From CAILHX01 sp046155285 (GTDB taxonomy: Bacteria > Pseudomonadota > Gammaproteobacteria > Burkholderiales > Methylophilaceae), in NCBI GenBank assembly GCA_046155285.1, contig JBJXEA010000003.1, positions 1 through 64,000 of the forward strand: a stretch of DNA of 64,000 bases, written 5' to 3'. The position numbers were made by a program, and so were the translations under genes. The notes under the pieces are model-generated. The model had not been told where the DNA came from, made no database searches, and worked only from the letters and a program-made list of their open reading frames with translations. Within the stretch, counting starts at the first letter, position 1. Every line of letters begins with the position of its first letter. Shown one piece after another: positions 10,201-15,511 of the stretch.

Positions 10201-10699
10201 AGAAGCGATTGGGGAAAAGCGCACTCCAATCCTTTGCCAGCTTGGTGGCGGCGCTATCGTTGCCTGCTAGAAGTGCCTGCCCCACGTCGCCCGCCATCGC
10301 ACCAGAAAGCAGAACCAGACCATCAGTCCCCTCCTCCAGCCAAGCACGTTTAATCTCGGCGCGGCCACGATGCTGATTTTGCGTAAAACTGCGCGTCATC
10401 CAATCACACAGCCGCAAATAGCCCGCATGGTTTTGACACAACAACAGAAAACGGAAAGGCTGCTCACGATTGGCTTCAGTTTCCAACCAGAAATCACAAC
10501 CGATGATAGGTTTGATGCCCTTACCACGTGCGGCTTTATAGAATTTAATCGCGCCAAAAAGATTGGATAAATCGGTGAGAGCCAACGCTGGCATATTGTC
10601 ATCAAGCCCACGCTTGACGTAATCGCCAACCCGCACCATGCCATCCACCACGGAGTATTCGCTGTGGCATCGCAGGTGAACAAAAGACGGGGAATTCAT
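7274..10699 (-). CDS. dnaE: DNA polymerase III subunit alpha
   Basis: The 1141-aa replicative polymerase catalytic subunit (C family; usual length about 1160). An N-terminal PHP domain starts FVHLRCHSEYSVVDGMV. The palm aspartates are in PDFDIDFCQEGRDR near residue 400, and a third lies in VKFDFLGLRTL near 556. GRGSGAGSLVAY and YQEQVMQMAQLVGGYSLGGA mark the polymerase core. A helix-hairpin-helix region and an OB-fold (AGVVMATRTKMTARGKMAF) complete it before the C-terminal tau-binding part. It begins a minus-strand run dnaE-accA-tilS. No clear SD precedes the ATG at 10699. Confidence 0.97.
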   Translation of the reverse strand: MNSPSFVHLRCHSEYSVVDGMVRVGDYVKRGLDDNMPALALTDLSNLFGAIKFYKAARGKGIKPIIGCDFWLETEANREQPFRFLLLCQNHAGYLRLCDWMTRSFTQNQHRGRAEIKRAWLEEGTDGLVLLSGAMAGDVGQALLAGNDSAATKLAKDWSALFPNRFYIELQRVGQEQESLYDAKALQLAAELGLPPVATHPVQFLDPDDFKAHEARVCIAEGYVLADKRRPKLFTEQQYFKTQAEMNTLFADVPEALTNSVEIAKRCTLELTLGKNYLPQFPTPNNESLDDYLRSQALEGLEGRLAVLYPDAAVRESKRPEYVARLDFEAATIIQMGFPGYFLIVADFINWAKHNGVPVGPGRGSGAGSLVAYSLGVTDLDPLQFNLLFERFLNPERVSMPDFDIDFCQEGRDRVIDYVRDKYGREAVAQIATFGTMAAKAVIRDVGRVLDLPFNFVDGIAKLIPRELGITLDDAIKQEEQLRDRREKEEEVKELLELALRLEGLTRNVGTHAGGVLISPGKITDYSPMYCQQGSEATVSQYDKDDVEAVGLVKFDFLGLRTLTILDMAVEWANEQRVAVGEVPIDLATLALDDPDSYKLLRNSNTTAVFQLESSGMKDMLKQAKPDCFEDIIALVALYRPGPMDLIPDFCKRKHGATFEYPHPAVEPVLKETYGIMVYQEQVMQMAQLVGGYSLGGADLLRRAMGKKKQEEMDAQRAVFVEGAQKNGTSAHQAGQLFDLMEKFAGYGFNKSHAAAYALVAYHTAWLKAHYPAAFMAATLSADMNNTDNVQIFFKDTLANGVKVLPPDINRSELRFKPIDEKTILYGLGAVKGTGEAAISVILAAREQDGDFKDLFDFCKRLDLRKVNRRVVESLVRAGAFDGIHPNRAEQLAAVGVAMDVGSQAAGSGQDSLFGESHDTPEQALPVVAAWSEREQLIQEKAALGFYFSGHPFSAWRKDIAIFVKTELATLSPKEQPQMLAGVVMATRTKMTARGKMAFVTIDDGTAQMEVAVGGELWMQQQALLKEDQLLIVEGKVSKDEYTGGLRVNARRLFDLSTARTANAQLLKLSCNGQADAAKLRELLNPYRRAESCKVLLNYHNGQAACEMALPDEWRVELRDELLTGLRGWLGDDGLKILYHS

Positions 10700-10763
10700 G
10701 GGTCAATTTTACCGGAAAACATAGGCAACTTTTAGCTTATACAGAGGCTTTTTATGATTAGAA

Positions 10764-10818
10764 TTGACTCCAAATAAACTATCGAGCAGAATACCGTTTA
10801 ACGATTATAGTATCGTTA
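10764..10818 (+). promoter_or_regulatory. Promoter and palindromic operator of vapBC module 1
   Basis: A TTGACT box at 10764-10769 and a weak CAGAAT box at 10787-10792 are 17 bp apart. Just downstream, TAACGAT (10799-10805) and ATCGTTA (10812-10818) form a perfect inverted repeat around TATAGT. It sits 19 bp before the antitoxin ATG, where AbrB-type antitoxins usually autoregulate. Operator use is inferred; the symmetry is seen. Confidence 0.5.
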
Positions 10819-10837
10819 TAAAGTTAAGGAGAATGTC

Positions 10838-11044
10838 ATGAACGCTGTTACCGTATCGCCCAAATATCAAGTCGTGATTCCTTTGGAAATACGCAAAAAA
10901 ATGGGGATTACTCCGGGACAAAAAATGCAGGTACTGTCCTATGATGGAAGAATCCAGCTCATCCCCGAAGAGCCCATAGAATCTTTTTACGGCTTCCTTA
11001 AAGGCATAGACACCACCGTTGAACGCGAGGATGATCGCGTATGA
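10838..11044 (+). CDS. AbrB/MazE-fold antitoxin of vapBC module 1
   Basis: A 68-aa swapped-hairpin (SpoVT-AbrB) DNA-binding antitoxin. The core VSPKYQVVIPLEIRKKMGI, with TPGQKMQVL following, is the classic AbrB fold, and the acidic C-terminus (VEREDDRV) would wrap the toxin. A strong SD (AAGGAGA, 10826-10832) lies 5 nt before the ATG. Its stop codon overlaps the toxin start as ATGA (11041-11044), so the pair is translationally coupled. The palindrome at 10799-10818 is a candidate autoregulatory site. Confidence 0.9.
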   Translation: MNAVTVSPKYQVVIPLEIRKKMGITPGQKMQVLSYDGRIQLIPEEPIESFYGFLKGIDTTVEREDDRV

Positions 11045-11424
11045 ATGTGGTAGATTCCAGCGGCTGGCTAGAGTTTTTCTCCGCCGGAGCGAATGGCGCA
11101 TTTTTCCGCCCCATCATCCTCGATACCCCGTCATTAGTCGTTCCCAGCATTACTTTATTTGAAGTTTTCAAGCGTCTGATACTGCAAAGCAACGAAAAAG
11201 AAGCCCTACGCGCCATCAACGCCATGCAAGGTGGCAAAGTGGTGGAGTTAGATGGTGCGCTTGCCCTACACGCAGCGGAGCTTTCCATCAACCACAAACT
11301 GCCCATGGCCGACAGCATCATTCTCGCCACCGCCCGCAGCTTTGATGCCACGCTGTGGACGCAAGACGAAGATTTTGCGGGGATAGCTGGGGTGCAATAT
11401 GTCGTTAAAACCAAACGTGGTTAA
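11041..11424 (+). CDS. VapC-type PIN-domain toxin of module 1
   Basis: A 127-aa PIN-domain endoribonuclease toxin. The acidic residues expected for metal binding are visible: D5 in MNVVDSSGWLEFF, the Glu of ITLFEVFKRL, the Asp of MADSIILATAR, and the Asp pair of TQDEDFAGI. Length and motifs fit VapC, whose members usually cleave tRNA or rRNA loops; the target here is unknown. It starts inside the antitoxin stop (ATGA). A convergent small gene overlaps its last 4 nt at 11421. Confidence 0.9.
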   Translation: MNVVDSSGWLEFFSAGANGAFFRPIILDTPSLVVPSITLFEVFKRLILQSNEKEALRAINAMQGGKVVELDGALALHAAELSINHKLPMADSIILATARSFDATLWTQDEDFAGIAGVQYVVKTKRG

Positions 11425-11615
11425 GTCGAAGTGGCGCTACTTTTAGGCTCAAATCGCATGCAATACTCACCACTCGACGCCAAGACATCTAATTGTGGCT
11501 GGCGCTTGCTCTTGAAGTTCATGGCACGGCAACCATAAGGGAACTGACTATCCCACGTGATGTGATAGTGGGCGCATTCTAGGCAGTTGGGGGTGGGAGT
11601 TTCAGGTTCTGTCAT
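11421..11615 (-). CDS. Small conserved four-cysteine protein, function unknown
   Basis: A 64-aa protein with cysteines at 11, 14, 29 and 52 in the pattern CLECAHYHITWD, PYGCRAMNFKSK, GEYCMRF. The spacing suggests a metal-binding knuckle (probably zinc), though no metal ligand set is proven. The wording is conserved in many betaproteobacterial hypothetical proteins as far as I recall; some are labelled uracil-DNA glycosylase in databases, which this short protein cannot be. Its ATG overlaps the mazG-like stop by 4 nt, so it is co-translated with a nucleotide pyrophosphohydrolase. Its 3' end overlaps vapC module 1 convergently by 4 nt. Confidence 0.7.
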   Translation of the reverse strand: MTEPETPTPNCLECAHYHITWDSQFPYGCRAMNFKSKRQPQLDVLASSGEYCMRFEPKSSATST

Positions 11616-11974
11616 TTGTACTCGGTATATTTCGCATTGCTGCCACGCACTTTTTCCACCGGATATTTCTTGGCGTTGAGGGCAATCTTGGCGTTGGTAG
11701 CTTCTATGATGTCTATCCCCAGCACATCCGACAACCGCAATAAATACACAAAGGTATCGGCAATCTCATGCGCCACCTGCTCGCGTTTCTCGGCGCTTAA
11801 TTCACGGCTTTCCTGCTCCGTCATCCACTGAAAATGCTCCACCAACTCGGCAGCTTCTACTATCATCGCCATCGCCAGATTTTTGGGCGAGTGAAACTGC
11901 TCCCAGTCGCGCTCGTATACAAACGCAGTTAAGCGTTCACGCAACGCATCTAAGCTATCTTGATTTTGCATCAT
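11612..11974 (-). CDS. MazG-like nucleotide pyrophosphohydrolase (dCTPase/RS21-C6 type)
   Basis: A 120-aa all-alpha NTP pyrophosphatase that likely hydrolyses non-canonical or excess dNTPs to NMP and PPi. The metal-binding signature is present: MAMIVEAAELVEHFQW (ExxE) followed by HEIADTFVYLLRLSDVLG (ExxD). Length and motifs fit the DCTPP1/RS21-C6 branch rather than full MazG. Two ATGs are possible (11974, 11971), with AAAGG about 5 nt before the first. It lies 13 nt downstream of vapC module 2 and overlaps the small cysteine protein. Its start region is part of a 33-bp sequence duplicated at 13676-13708. Confidence 0.88.
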   Translation of the reverse strand: MMQNQDSLDALRERLTAFVYERDWEQFHSPKNLAMAMIVEAAELVEHFQWMTEQESRELSAEKREQVAHEIADTFVYLLRLSDVLGIDIIEATNAKIALNAKKYPVEKVRGSNAKYTEYK

Positions 11975-12004
11975 GCAAGCCTTTCCGTTAATCCACTGTC
12001 CAGT
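11972..12004. repeat. 33-bp direct repeat, copy A (end of vapC module 2 to mazG start)
   Basis: These 33 bases are identical to 13676-13708 in the same orientation. Copy A covers the last codons and stop of vapC module 2 and the gap down to the start codon of the mazG-like gene. Copy B sits in a stretch with only a vapC tail, so it is probably the scar of a duplicated or exchanged vapC. Confidence 0.85.
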
Positions 12005-12398
12005 TTTCTGCCTGCAAATTGCTTATCTGGCTAAACGCCTGATCGCTACTAACCAACACCGCATCCACACTCAAGGCATGAGCAGCAATCAATATATCCA
12101 GCGGAGCCAAGCTCTTGCCTTGTCGCATAACATCTGCCCGCATCGTTCCATAACACTCGGCTGTTGCACTCACCCACGGCATGGTTTCAACGCGCAGCAA
12201 AAACTCGCGTACAACAAGATGCAAACGCTTGGCTTCTGGCCGATTCGCCAAACCAAAAAGCAACTCTCCCTCGGTGATAGACGAAATACACAGCGCTGCA
12301 ATCGGTGCCGCCAACACATGCTGAACCACGGCTGGATGCTGCTTGATAAGATAGCTCACCGTGTTGGTATCGAGCATGTACCGCTTCACTCGCGCCAA
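11988..12398 (-). CDS. vapC: VapC-type PIN-domain toxin of module 2 (tRNA(fMet)-endonuclease-like)
   Basis: A 136-aa PIN-domain toxin resembling the VapC group that cleaves initiator tRNA. Catalytic acids are seen in MLDTNTVSYLIKQHP (D9 region), the Glu of ISSITEGELLFGL, the Asp of LAPLDILIAAHAL, and the Asp of VSSDQAFSQI. Its start lies inside the antitoxin gene (13-nt overlap), so translation is coupled. Its last codons and stop are duplicated at 13692-13708 beside a vapC remnant. The target RNA is inferred from family only. Confidence 0.92.
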   Translation of the reverse strand: MARVKRYMLDTNTVSYLIKQHPAVVQHVLAAPIAALCISSITEGELLFGLANRPEAKRLHLVVREFLLRVETMPWVSATAECYGTMRADVMRQGKSLAPLDILIAAHALSVDAVLVSSDQAFSQISNLQAENWTVD

Positions 12399-12649
12399 CC
12401 CTCAAACGGGTCACGCTGCTGTGCACCTTGGGCGCGTTCTGTTTCATTCAAAAAATCAGGACTAACCGTAACCTGATTCAGCGCCTCAAAAAATCCATCC
12501 CAACTCGCTGGCCTGCGCGACAAAATTACGTCGCCAGTTTCTGCGTCCTGACGGATAAATACTTCCTTGGTATCAAAACGATAAGCCGCCGGCAAGCGCA
12601 CTGCTTGGCTGCGGCCATTGGCAAAAAGCTTGACGGTGGCTTGGGACAT
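12386..12649 (-). CDS. vapB: VapB antitoxin of module 2
   Basis: An 87-aa AbrB-fold antitoxin. The N-terminal half (ATVKLFANGRSQAVRLP, then AAYRF) is the standard VapB DNA-binding hairpin; the C-terminal half (PDFLNETERAQGAQQRDPF) is the toxin-neutralising tail. A GAGG SD lies 8 nt before the ATG at 12649. It overlaps vapC by 13 nt. The upstream 320 bp hold its promoter but no other intact gene. Confidence 0.92.
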   Translation of the reverse strand: MSQATVKLFANGRSQAVRLPAAYRFDTKEVFIRQDAETGDVILSRRPASWDGFFEALNQVTVSPDFLNETERAQGAQQRDPFEGWRE

Positions 12650-12969
12650 GGTGGCATCCTCATGGTGCTGACGGAGGCTAAAGTATAGGTCTGATGAGTG
12701 TCATATATCAAGGCATATCTCATGTATGTTGCGGCGGGTGTTTATGGGGGGATTGGGCAGTCACGCCACCAGTTGAAGAAGCCTAATTCGGCGAGGTGAA
12801 AGGTTAGGATTTCGTAGCGTGGGTGTCAAACAGCGTGGGTACGGTTTCACCGTACCCACGCGGAATGGTTCGGCCAATTCCACGCATTCACAATCCACGT
12901 GAGCAACAAGCATGTTCTGAGCTTGCCGAAAGGTTGCCTACCCTACCGGAACACTCGGCAAGAATGAGC
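12650..12969. other. 320-bp gap between TA modules 2 and 3: promoter, hairpin and a possible gene remnant
   Basis: No intact gene is seen here. The part next to 12650 must carry the promoter for vapBC module 2. A 12-bp perfect hairpin lies at 12833-12861. On the minus strand, bases 12754-12837 are open for 27 codons and encode a protein-like, aromatic-rich tail (LTFHLAELGFFNWWRDC within it) ending in TAA and lacking a start. It looks like the end of a lost gene, but I do not recognise the family. Confidence 0.45.
12833..12861. repeat. Perfect 12-bp hairpin (terminator-like or repeat element)
   Basis: GCGTGGGTACGG (12833-12844) and its exact complement CCGTACCCACGC (12850-12861) flank a 5-nt loop. 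There is no T-run, so it is a weak terminator candidate. It resembles short palindromic intergenic repeats, and a similar GTGGG-containing palindrome occurs at 15426-15445. Confidence 0.6.
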
Positions 12970-13365
12970 TTAACCAAGCAACCTCATGCCACAGCCCTTA
13001 ACAGCGGCCTTGTCAAAGGTCAGGGTATCTTCGCAGCCTGCCGCGTCTCCCAAATACACAATCAAGCAATCGGCAAAGTCTGCGTTATTCCCCCTAAACT
13101 TTCGGAGCGCCTTCCACACAACCTCGGCCTGCGCCACCACCAGCTCTTTAGTCCGCAATAGCGATTCCAAAATCTCGCATAACTCAAGCTTACGCGTAGC
13201 GTAACAACCATCCAGCACCCACACCAACTCAACGACCGACACCAGGCTGATAGAACCCGGCGAGTCCACAGTCAAGGATTCAATCAGTGCTGATGCCTGT
13301 GGCGACTGTATCGCATCATCCTGTGCCAGATAACGCACCAGCACATTGGTATCCAGCCCTATCAT
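12970..13365 (-). CDS. VapC-type PIN-domain toxin of module 3
   Basis: A 131-aa PIN-domain ribonuclease toxin. MIGLDTNVLVRYLAQDD carries the first Asp; the Glu of LVSVVELVWVLDG, the Asp of NADFADCLIVYLG and the Asp of LTFDKAAVKG complete the acidic centre. It belongs to a different VapC subgroup from modules 1 and 2, so these are not recent copies of one another. Its ATG overlaps the antitoxin stop as ATGA (13365-13362). Confidence 0.92.
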   Translation of the reverse strand: MIGLDTNVLVRYLAQDDAIQSPQASALIESLTVDSPGSISLVSVVELVWVLDGCYATRKLELCEILESLLRTKELVVAQAEVVWKALRKFRGNNADFADCLIVYLGDAAGCEDTLTFDKAAVKGCGMRLLG

Positions 13366-13604
13366 TTAGCACCCGCACCAATCGCGGCAATAGCAGCATT
13401 CATCAACTCAATCGTCACAGGGTTCGCCGGACTGCGAACCATGCCTTTAAGCGCGGTCACCGATTGGGTTGCAGCCACCATTTCGTAACGCCCCGGAGCA
13501 ATCTCAATGAACTCTAAGCGATCTCCCGCCCCCACCCCTAACCCCGCCCTAATTACAGCAGGAATCGTAACTTGTCCTTTGCTTGTCATAGTTGCAGCTG
13601 ACAT
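13362..13604 (-). CDS. AbrB-fold antitoxin of vapBC module 3
   Basis: An 80-aa antitoxin. SAATMTSKGQVTIPAVIRAG is the swapped-hairpin DNA-binding core and the C-terminal half is alanine-rich. I chose the ATG at 13604 because a strong GGAGG SD lies 5 nt upstream; the frame reaches 13616. A perfect 15-bp inverted repeat lies just upstream at 13619-13652 and is the obvious operator candidate. The gene is coupled to its toxin by ATGA. Confidence 0.92.
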   Translation of the reverse strand: MSAATMTSKGQVTIPAVIRAGLGVGAGDRLEFIEIAPGRYEMVAATQSVTALKGMVRSPANPVTIELMNAAIAAIGAGAK

Positions 13605-13618
13605 ATATACCTCCAATT

Positions 13619-13652
13619 GAATTATTCCTTACTATAAAGTAAGGAATAATTC
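13619..13652 (-). promoter_or_regulatory. Perfect 15-bp inverted repeat: operator of vapBC module 3
   Basis: Arms at 13619-13633 and 13638-13652 are exact complements around the loop ATAA. The element ends 15 bp before the antitoxin ATG and is A+T-rich, so it overlaps the likely -10 region. Each arm holds TCCTTACT or its complement, suggesting binding of an AbrB-type dimer or tetramer. The symmetry is seen; the role is inferred. Confidence 0.65.
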
Positions 13653-13675
13653 GCGTCAACAAGCCATCAGTGCGA

Positions 13676-13708
13676 CATGCAAGCCTTTCCGTTAATCCAC
13701 TGTCCAGT
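13676..13708. repeat. 33-bp direct repeat, copy B
   Basis: Identical to 11972-12004. Here the repeat carries the last codons and stop of a vapC remnant plus the short stretch that precedes the mazG-like start in copy A. It ends exactly at that start codon and no mazG follows. Confidence 0.85.
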
Positions 13709-13739
13709 CCTCTACTTGCAGACCACTCATTTTGTCTAA
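13692..13739 (-). pseudogene. vapC 3'-end remnant
   Basis: On the minus strand these bases read LDKMSGLQVEDWTVD and a stop, the usual end of a VapC toxin. Compare the C-terminus of vapC module 2 (NLQAENWTVD). An in-frame TGA precedes it and no upstream PIN domain remains. The last codons are nucleotide-identical to module 2, while the codons before them differ. This fits a related, not identical, vapC that was deleted or recombined away. Confidence 0.75.
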
Positions 13740-13740
13740 T

Positions 13741-13765
13741 CAGATAACATTATTGCAATTATCTG
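13741..13765 (+). promoter_or_regulatory. Inverted repeat upstream of the parE-type module
   Basis: CAGATAA (13741-13747) and TTATCTG (13759-13765) are exact complements separated by 11 bp, in A+T-rich DNA 54 bp before the antitoxin ATG at 13819. This is a candidate autoregulatory operator; no boxes were assigned with confidence. Confidence 0.4.
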
Positions 13766-13818
13766 TTAATCACGCATAATATAGCTGCTAATACTACTGC
13801 AACACTATGGAGAACACC

Positions 13819-14286
13819 ATGAACACGGAAACCATCGACCACACCACTCTCTCCCGATTGGCTGAAGCAGGTGCAGTTAGCAGCACTCATATTATTGGCC
13901 AAGCTGGCGGTTGGGGGGTGTTAGTCAAGTACGGCATGACCGAACGCGCTTTAGCAGCACAACGTAGTCACCAGATGCGTATCTTCAGGAAGTTTGAAAC
14001 CTTAGTGACTTACCTTAAAGGTGTTGGCATTGCTCACTTTGAAGTGGATGCCGTCAATTACGATGCGGCCAGTATGAAACTTACTCGTGCACGGCCAGAC
14101 AGTTCAGCCGCGATGACCAAGGCGCACAAAGCAGCCGCCTATGACAAATGGTTTCGTGCCGAGATAGAAGCGGCCATTGTAGAGGCGGATGATCCTAATA
14201 CGGTATGGGCATCCAATGAAGATGCCAATAAGAGCTGGGCGAATAAACGTGCTGAGTTAGGTAAATTAGCTACAAACCGCGCATGA
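13819..14286 (+). CDS. Two-domain antitoxin paired with a ParE-type toxin
   Basis: A 155-aa protein, long for an antitoxin. The C-terminal part (AYDKWFRAEIEAAIVEADD, then a Trp/Lys-rich helix) resembles the PaaA2/ParD-like tails that bind ParE toxins. The N-terminal part (THIIGQAGGWGVLVKYGMTE, then a basic helix with RIFRKFETLVTYLKGVGIAHF) is a separate conserved block that I cannot name and that may bind DNA. I chose the ATG at 13819 with a GGAG SD 5-8 nt upstream; an in-frame ATG at 13807 has none. It overlaps the toxin start as ATGA. The antitoxin role rests on that coupling and on the C-terminal resemblance. Confidence 0.78.
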   Translation: MNTETIDHTTLSRLAEAGAVSSTHIIGQAGGWGVLVKYGMTERALAAQRSHQMRIFRKFETLVTYLKGVGIAHFEVDAVNYDAASMKLTRARPDSSAAMTKAHKAAAYDKWFRAEIEAAIVEADDPNTVWASNEDANKSWANKRAELGKLATNRA

Positions 14287-14567
14287 TAGTTGAATGGCTA
14301 CCAAAGGCAATTTCTACACGTGACGCCCAACTTGACTATATTGCTGAGACCAATCCAGTAGCGGCCATCGAGCATGGCGACCTAGTCGCGCAGCAAGTTA
14401 ACCAATTATCTACCTATCCAGAATTAGGCCGAGCTGGACGCAAGCAAGGTACACGTGAGCTGGTGATTAGCCGCACATCTTTTGTAGTGATCTATCGCGT
14501 TAAACCAGAAGCAAAGCGCGTTGAGATTTTGCGTGTGTTGCACAGTTCGCAGCAGTGGCCGCAATGA
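14283..14567 (+). CDS. ParE/RelE-superfamily toxin
   Basis: A 94-aa toxin of the ParE branch of the RelE superfamily. ISTRDAQLDYIAETNPVAA is the helical hairpin; PELGRAGRKQGTRELVI and FVVIYRVK, ending VEILRVLHSSQQWP, are the typical strands and C-terminal tail. Most ParE proteins poison DNA gyrase, RelE proteins cut mRNA at the ribosome; the sequence favours ParE. It starts in the stop codon of the 155-aa antitoxin. Confidence 0.9.
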   Translation: MIVEWLPKAISTRDAQLDYIAETNPVAAIEHGDLVAQQVNQLSTYPELGRAGRKQGTRELVISRTSFVVIYRVKPEAKRVEILRVLHSSQQWPQ

Positions 14568-14634
14568 TAAGTCCGTTCTCTTTGATAGGCTCACAGACCT
14601 GGTGAGTGTTTGGCCGCAAGCGCAAAACCTCAAA

Positions 14635-14778
14635 TCAAACCCCATAAAGCACAAAAGCTGCCCAATAGAATGGGTCGGAATACTTAGGGTCTGCCATAAA
14701 TTCACGCTTGGTTTTTATGAGCGCCTCAGAATAATCCAATCCATCTTTTACCTTTTGGAAGAATTTCCCCTCAACCTT
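14635..14778 (-). pseudogene. CHAT-domain (caspase-like) gene 3'-end remnant
   Basis: On the minus strand 47 codons read without a start, from after an in-frame TAA at 14779-14781 to a TGA at 14635-14637. Their translation has the hallmark end of CHAT (caspase HetF associated with TPR) domains: ALIKTKREFMADPKYSDPFY and then WAAFVLYG. The His/Cys catalytic part of the domain would lie upstream and is absent. The 283-bp gap between the parE toxin and brnT therefore holds gene debris. The match is by remembered family pattern, not a search. Confidence 0.7.
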
Positions 14779-14850
14779 TTAATCAAGAACCATCCTCTAA
14801 AAAAAACGTACTAACAAAAAAGTCGCCAATCATTTTTTTGTTGTTACAAT

Positions 14851-15114
14851 ATGATTCAATGGACATCGAATACGATCCCACAAATTCGCGGGTTGTCATT
14901 TGAACGCGCAGCCGATTTTGATTTAGTGACCGCCATGTTCGACGTGGACAACCGGCGCGATTATGGCGAAACCAGACGAATAGCCTTGGGCATCCTCAAT
15001 GGGCGGGTGCATATGCTGATATTCGTCGAGACGGTTAAAGGCATTCGTGTCATTAGCTTGCGCAAAGCCAACAAACGAGAGGTGAAACAGTATGAGCAAC
15101 AAACCGAATCCTGA
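14851..15114 (+). CDS. brnT: BrnT family toxin
   Basis: An 87-aa RelE-fold ribonuclease toxin of the BrnT family. The features are IRGLSFERAADFD, GETRRIALGILNGRVHM and the C-terminal RVISLRKANKREVKQYEQ, which matches the family RIIS-ARKA-RRE block. BrnT precedes its antitoxin in the operon, as usual, and overlaps it by 23 nt. The upstream DNA is A/T-rich, with near-inverted TAACAAAAAA and TTTTTTTGTTGTTA tracts that could hold the operator. There is no strong SD. Confidence 0.92.
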   Translation: MIQWTSNTIPQIRGLSFERAADFDLVTAMFDVDNRRDYGETRRIALGILNGRVHMLIFVETVKGIRVISLRKANKREVKQYEQQTES

Positions 15115-15373
15115 ATTGATTGATGACGATGCCCCAGAATGGACAGCGGAAAATACTGCGCGTGCTGTGCAATTTTCTGCTTTGCCATCATCTCTGCGTA
15201 GCAAACTCGTGCGCCGCGGTGAGCGTGGAGTACAAAAAGCGGCGACCAAAATACCCACCACCATCCGCCTGTCGCCAGAAGTCTCTAGCGCCTTTCGGGC
15301 GACAGGCAGAGGATGGCAAACACGCCTTGATGCAGCGCTCAAAGACTGGCTGAGTACACACCAGATGCGGTAA
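15092..15373 (+). CDS. brnA: BrnA family antitoxin
   Basis: A 93-aa antitoxin. A disordered acidic N-terminus (LIDDDAPEWTAEN) matches the BrnT-binding segment, and the C-terminal ribbon-helix-helix (KIPTTIRLSPEVSSAFRATG, then WQTRLDAALKDWL) is the DNA-binding part. It starts inside brnT. BrnA with BrnT represses its own promoter in characterised systems. Confidence 0.92.
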   Translation: MSNKPNPELIDDDAPEWTAENTARAVQFSALPSSLRSKLVRRGERGVQKAATKIPTTIRLSPEVSSAFRATGRGWQTRLDAALKDWLSTHQMR

Positions 15374-15425
15374 TCAGCTTCACTGCGAGTGACAGACACT
15401 TTGCCCTCGCAGGAGTCAACCAAAC

Positions 15426-15445
15426 GTGGGCAACGCGTTGCCCAC
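15426..15445. repeat. 20-bp perfect palindrome in the brnA-rlmL gap
   Basis: GTGGGCAACG (15426-15435) is followed directly by its exact complement CGTTGCCCAC (15436-15445). It lies between convergent genes brnA and rlmL. It resembles short palindromic repeats seen scattered in betaproteobacterial intergenic DNA; there is no T-run for a terminator. Confidence 0.6.
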
Positions 15446-15511
15446 TCTACTGGGCTCGGTATCCGAAATTCGGGGGCAAGGTCAGTGGGTAAACTTTCCA
15501 CACCCCACACA

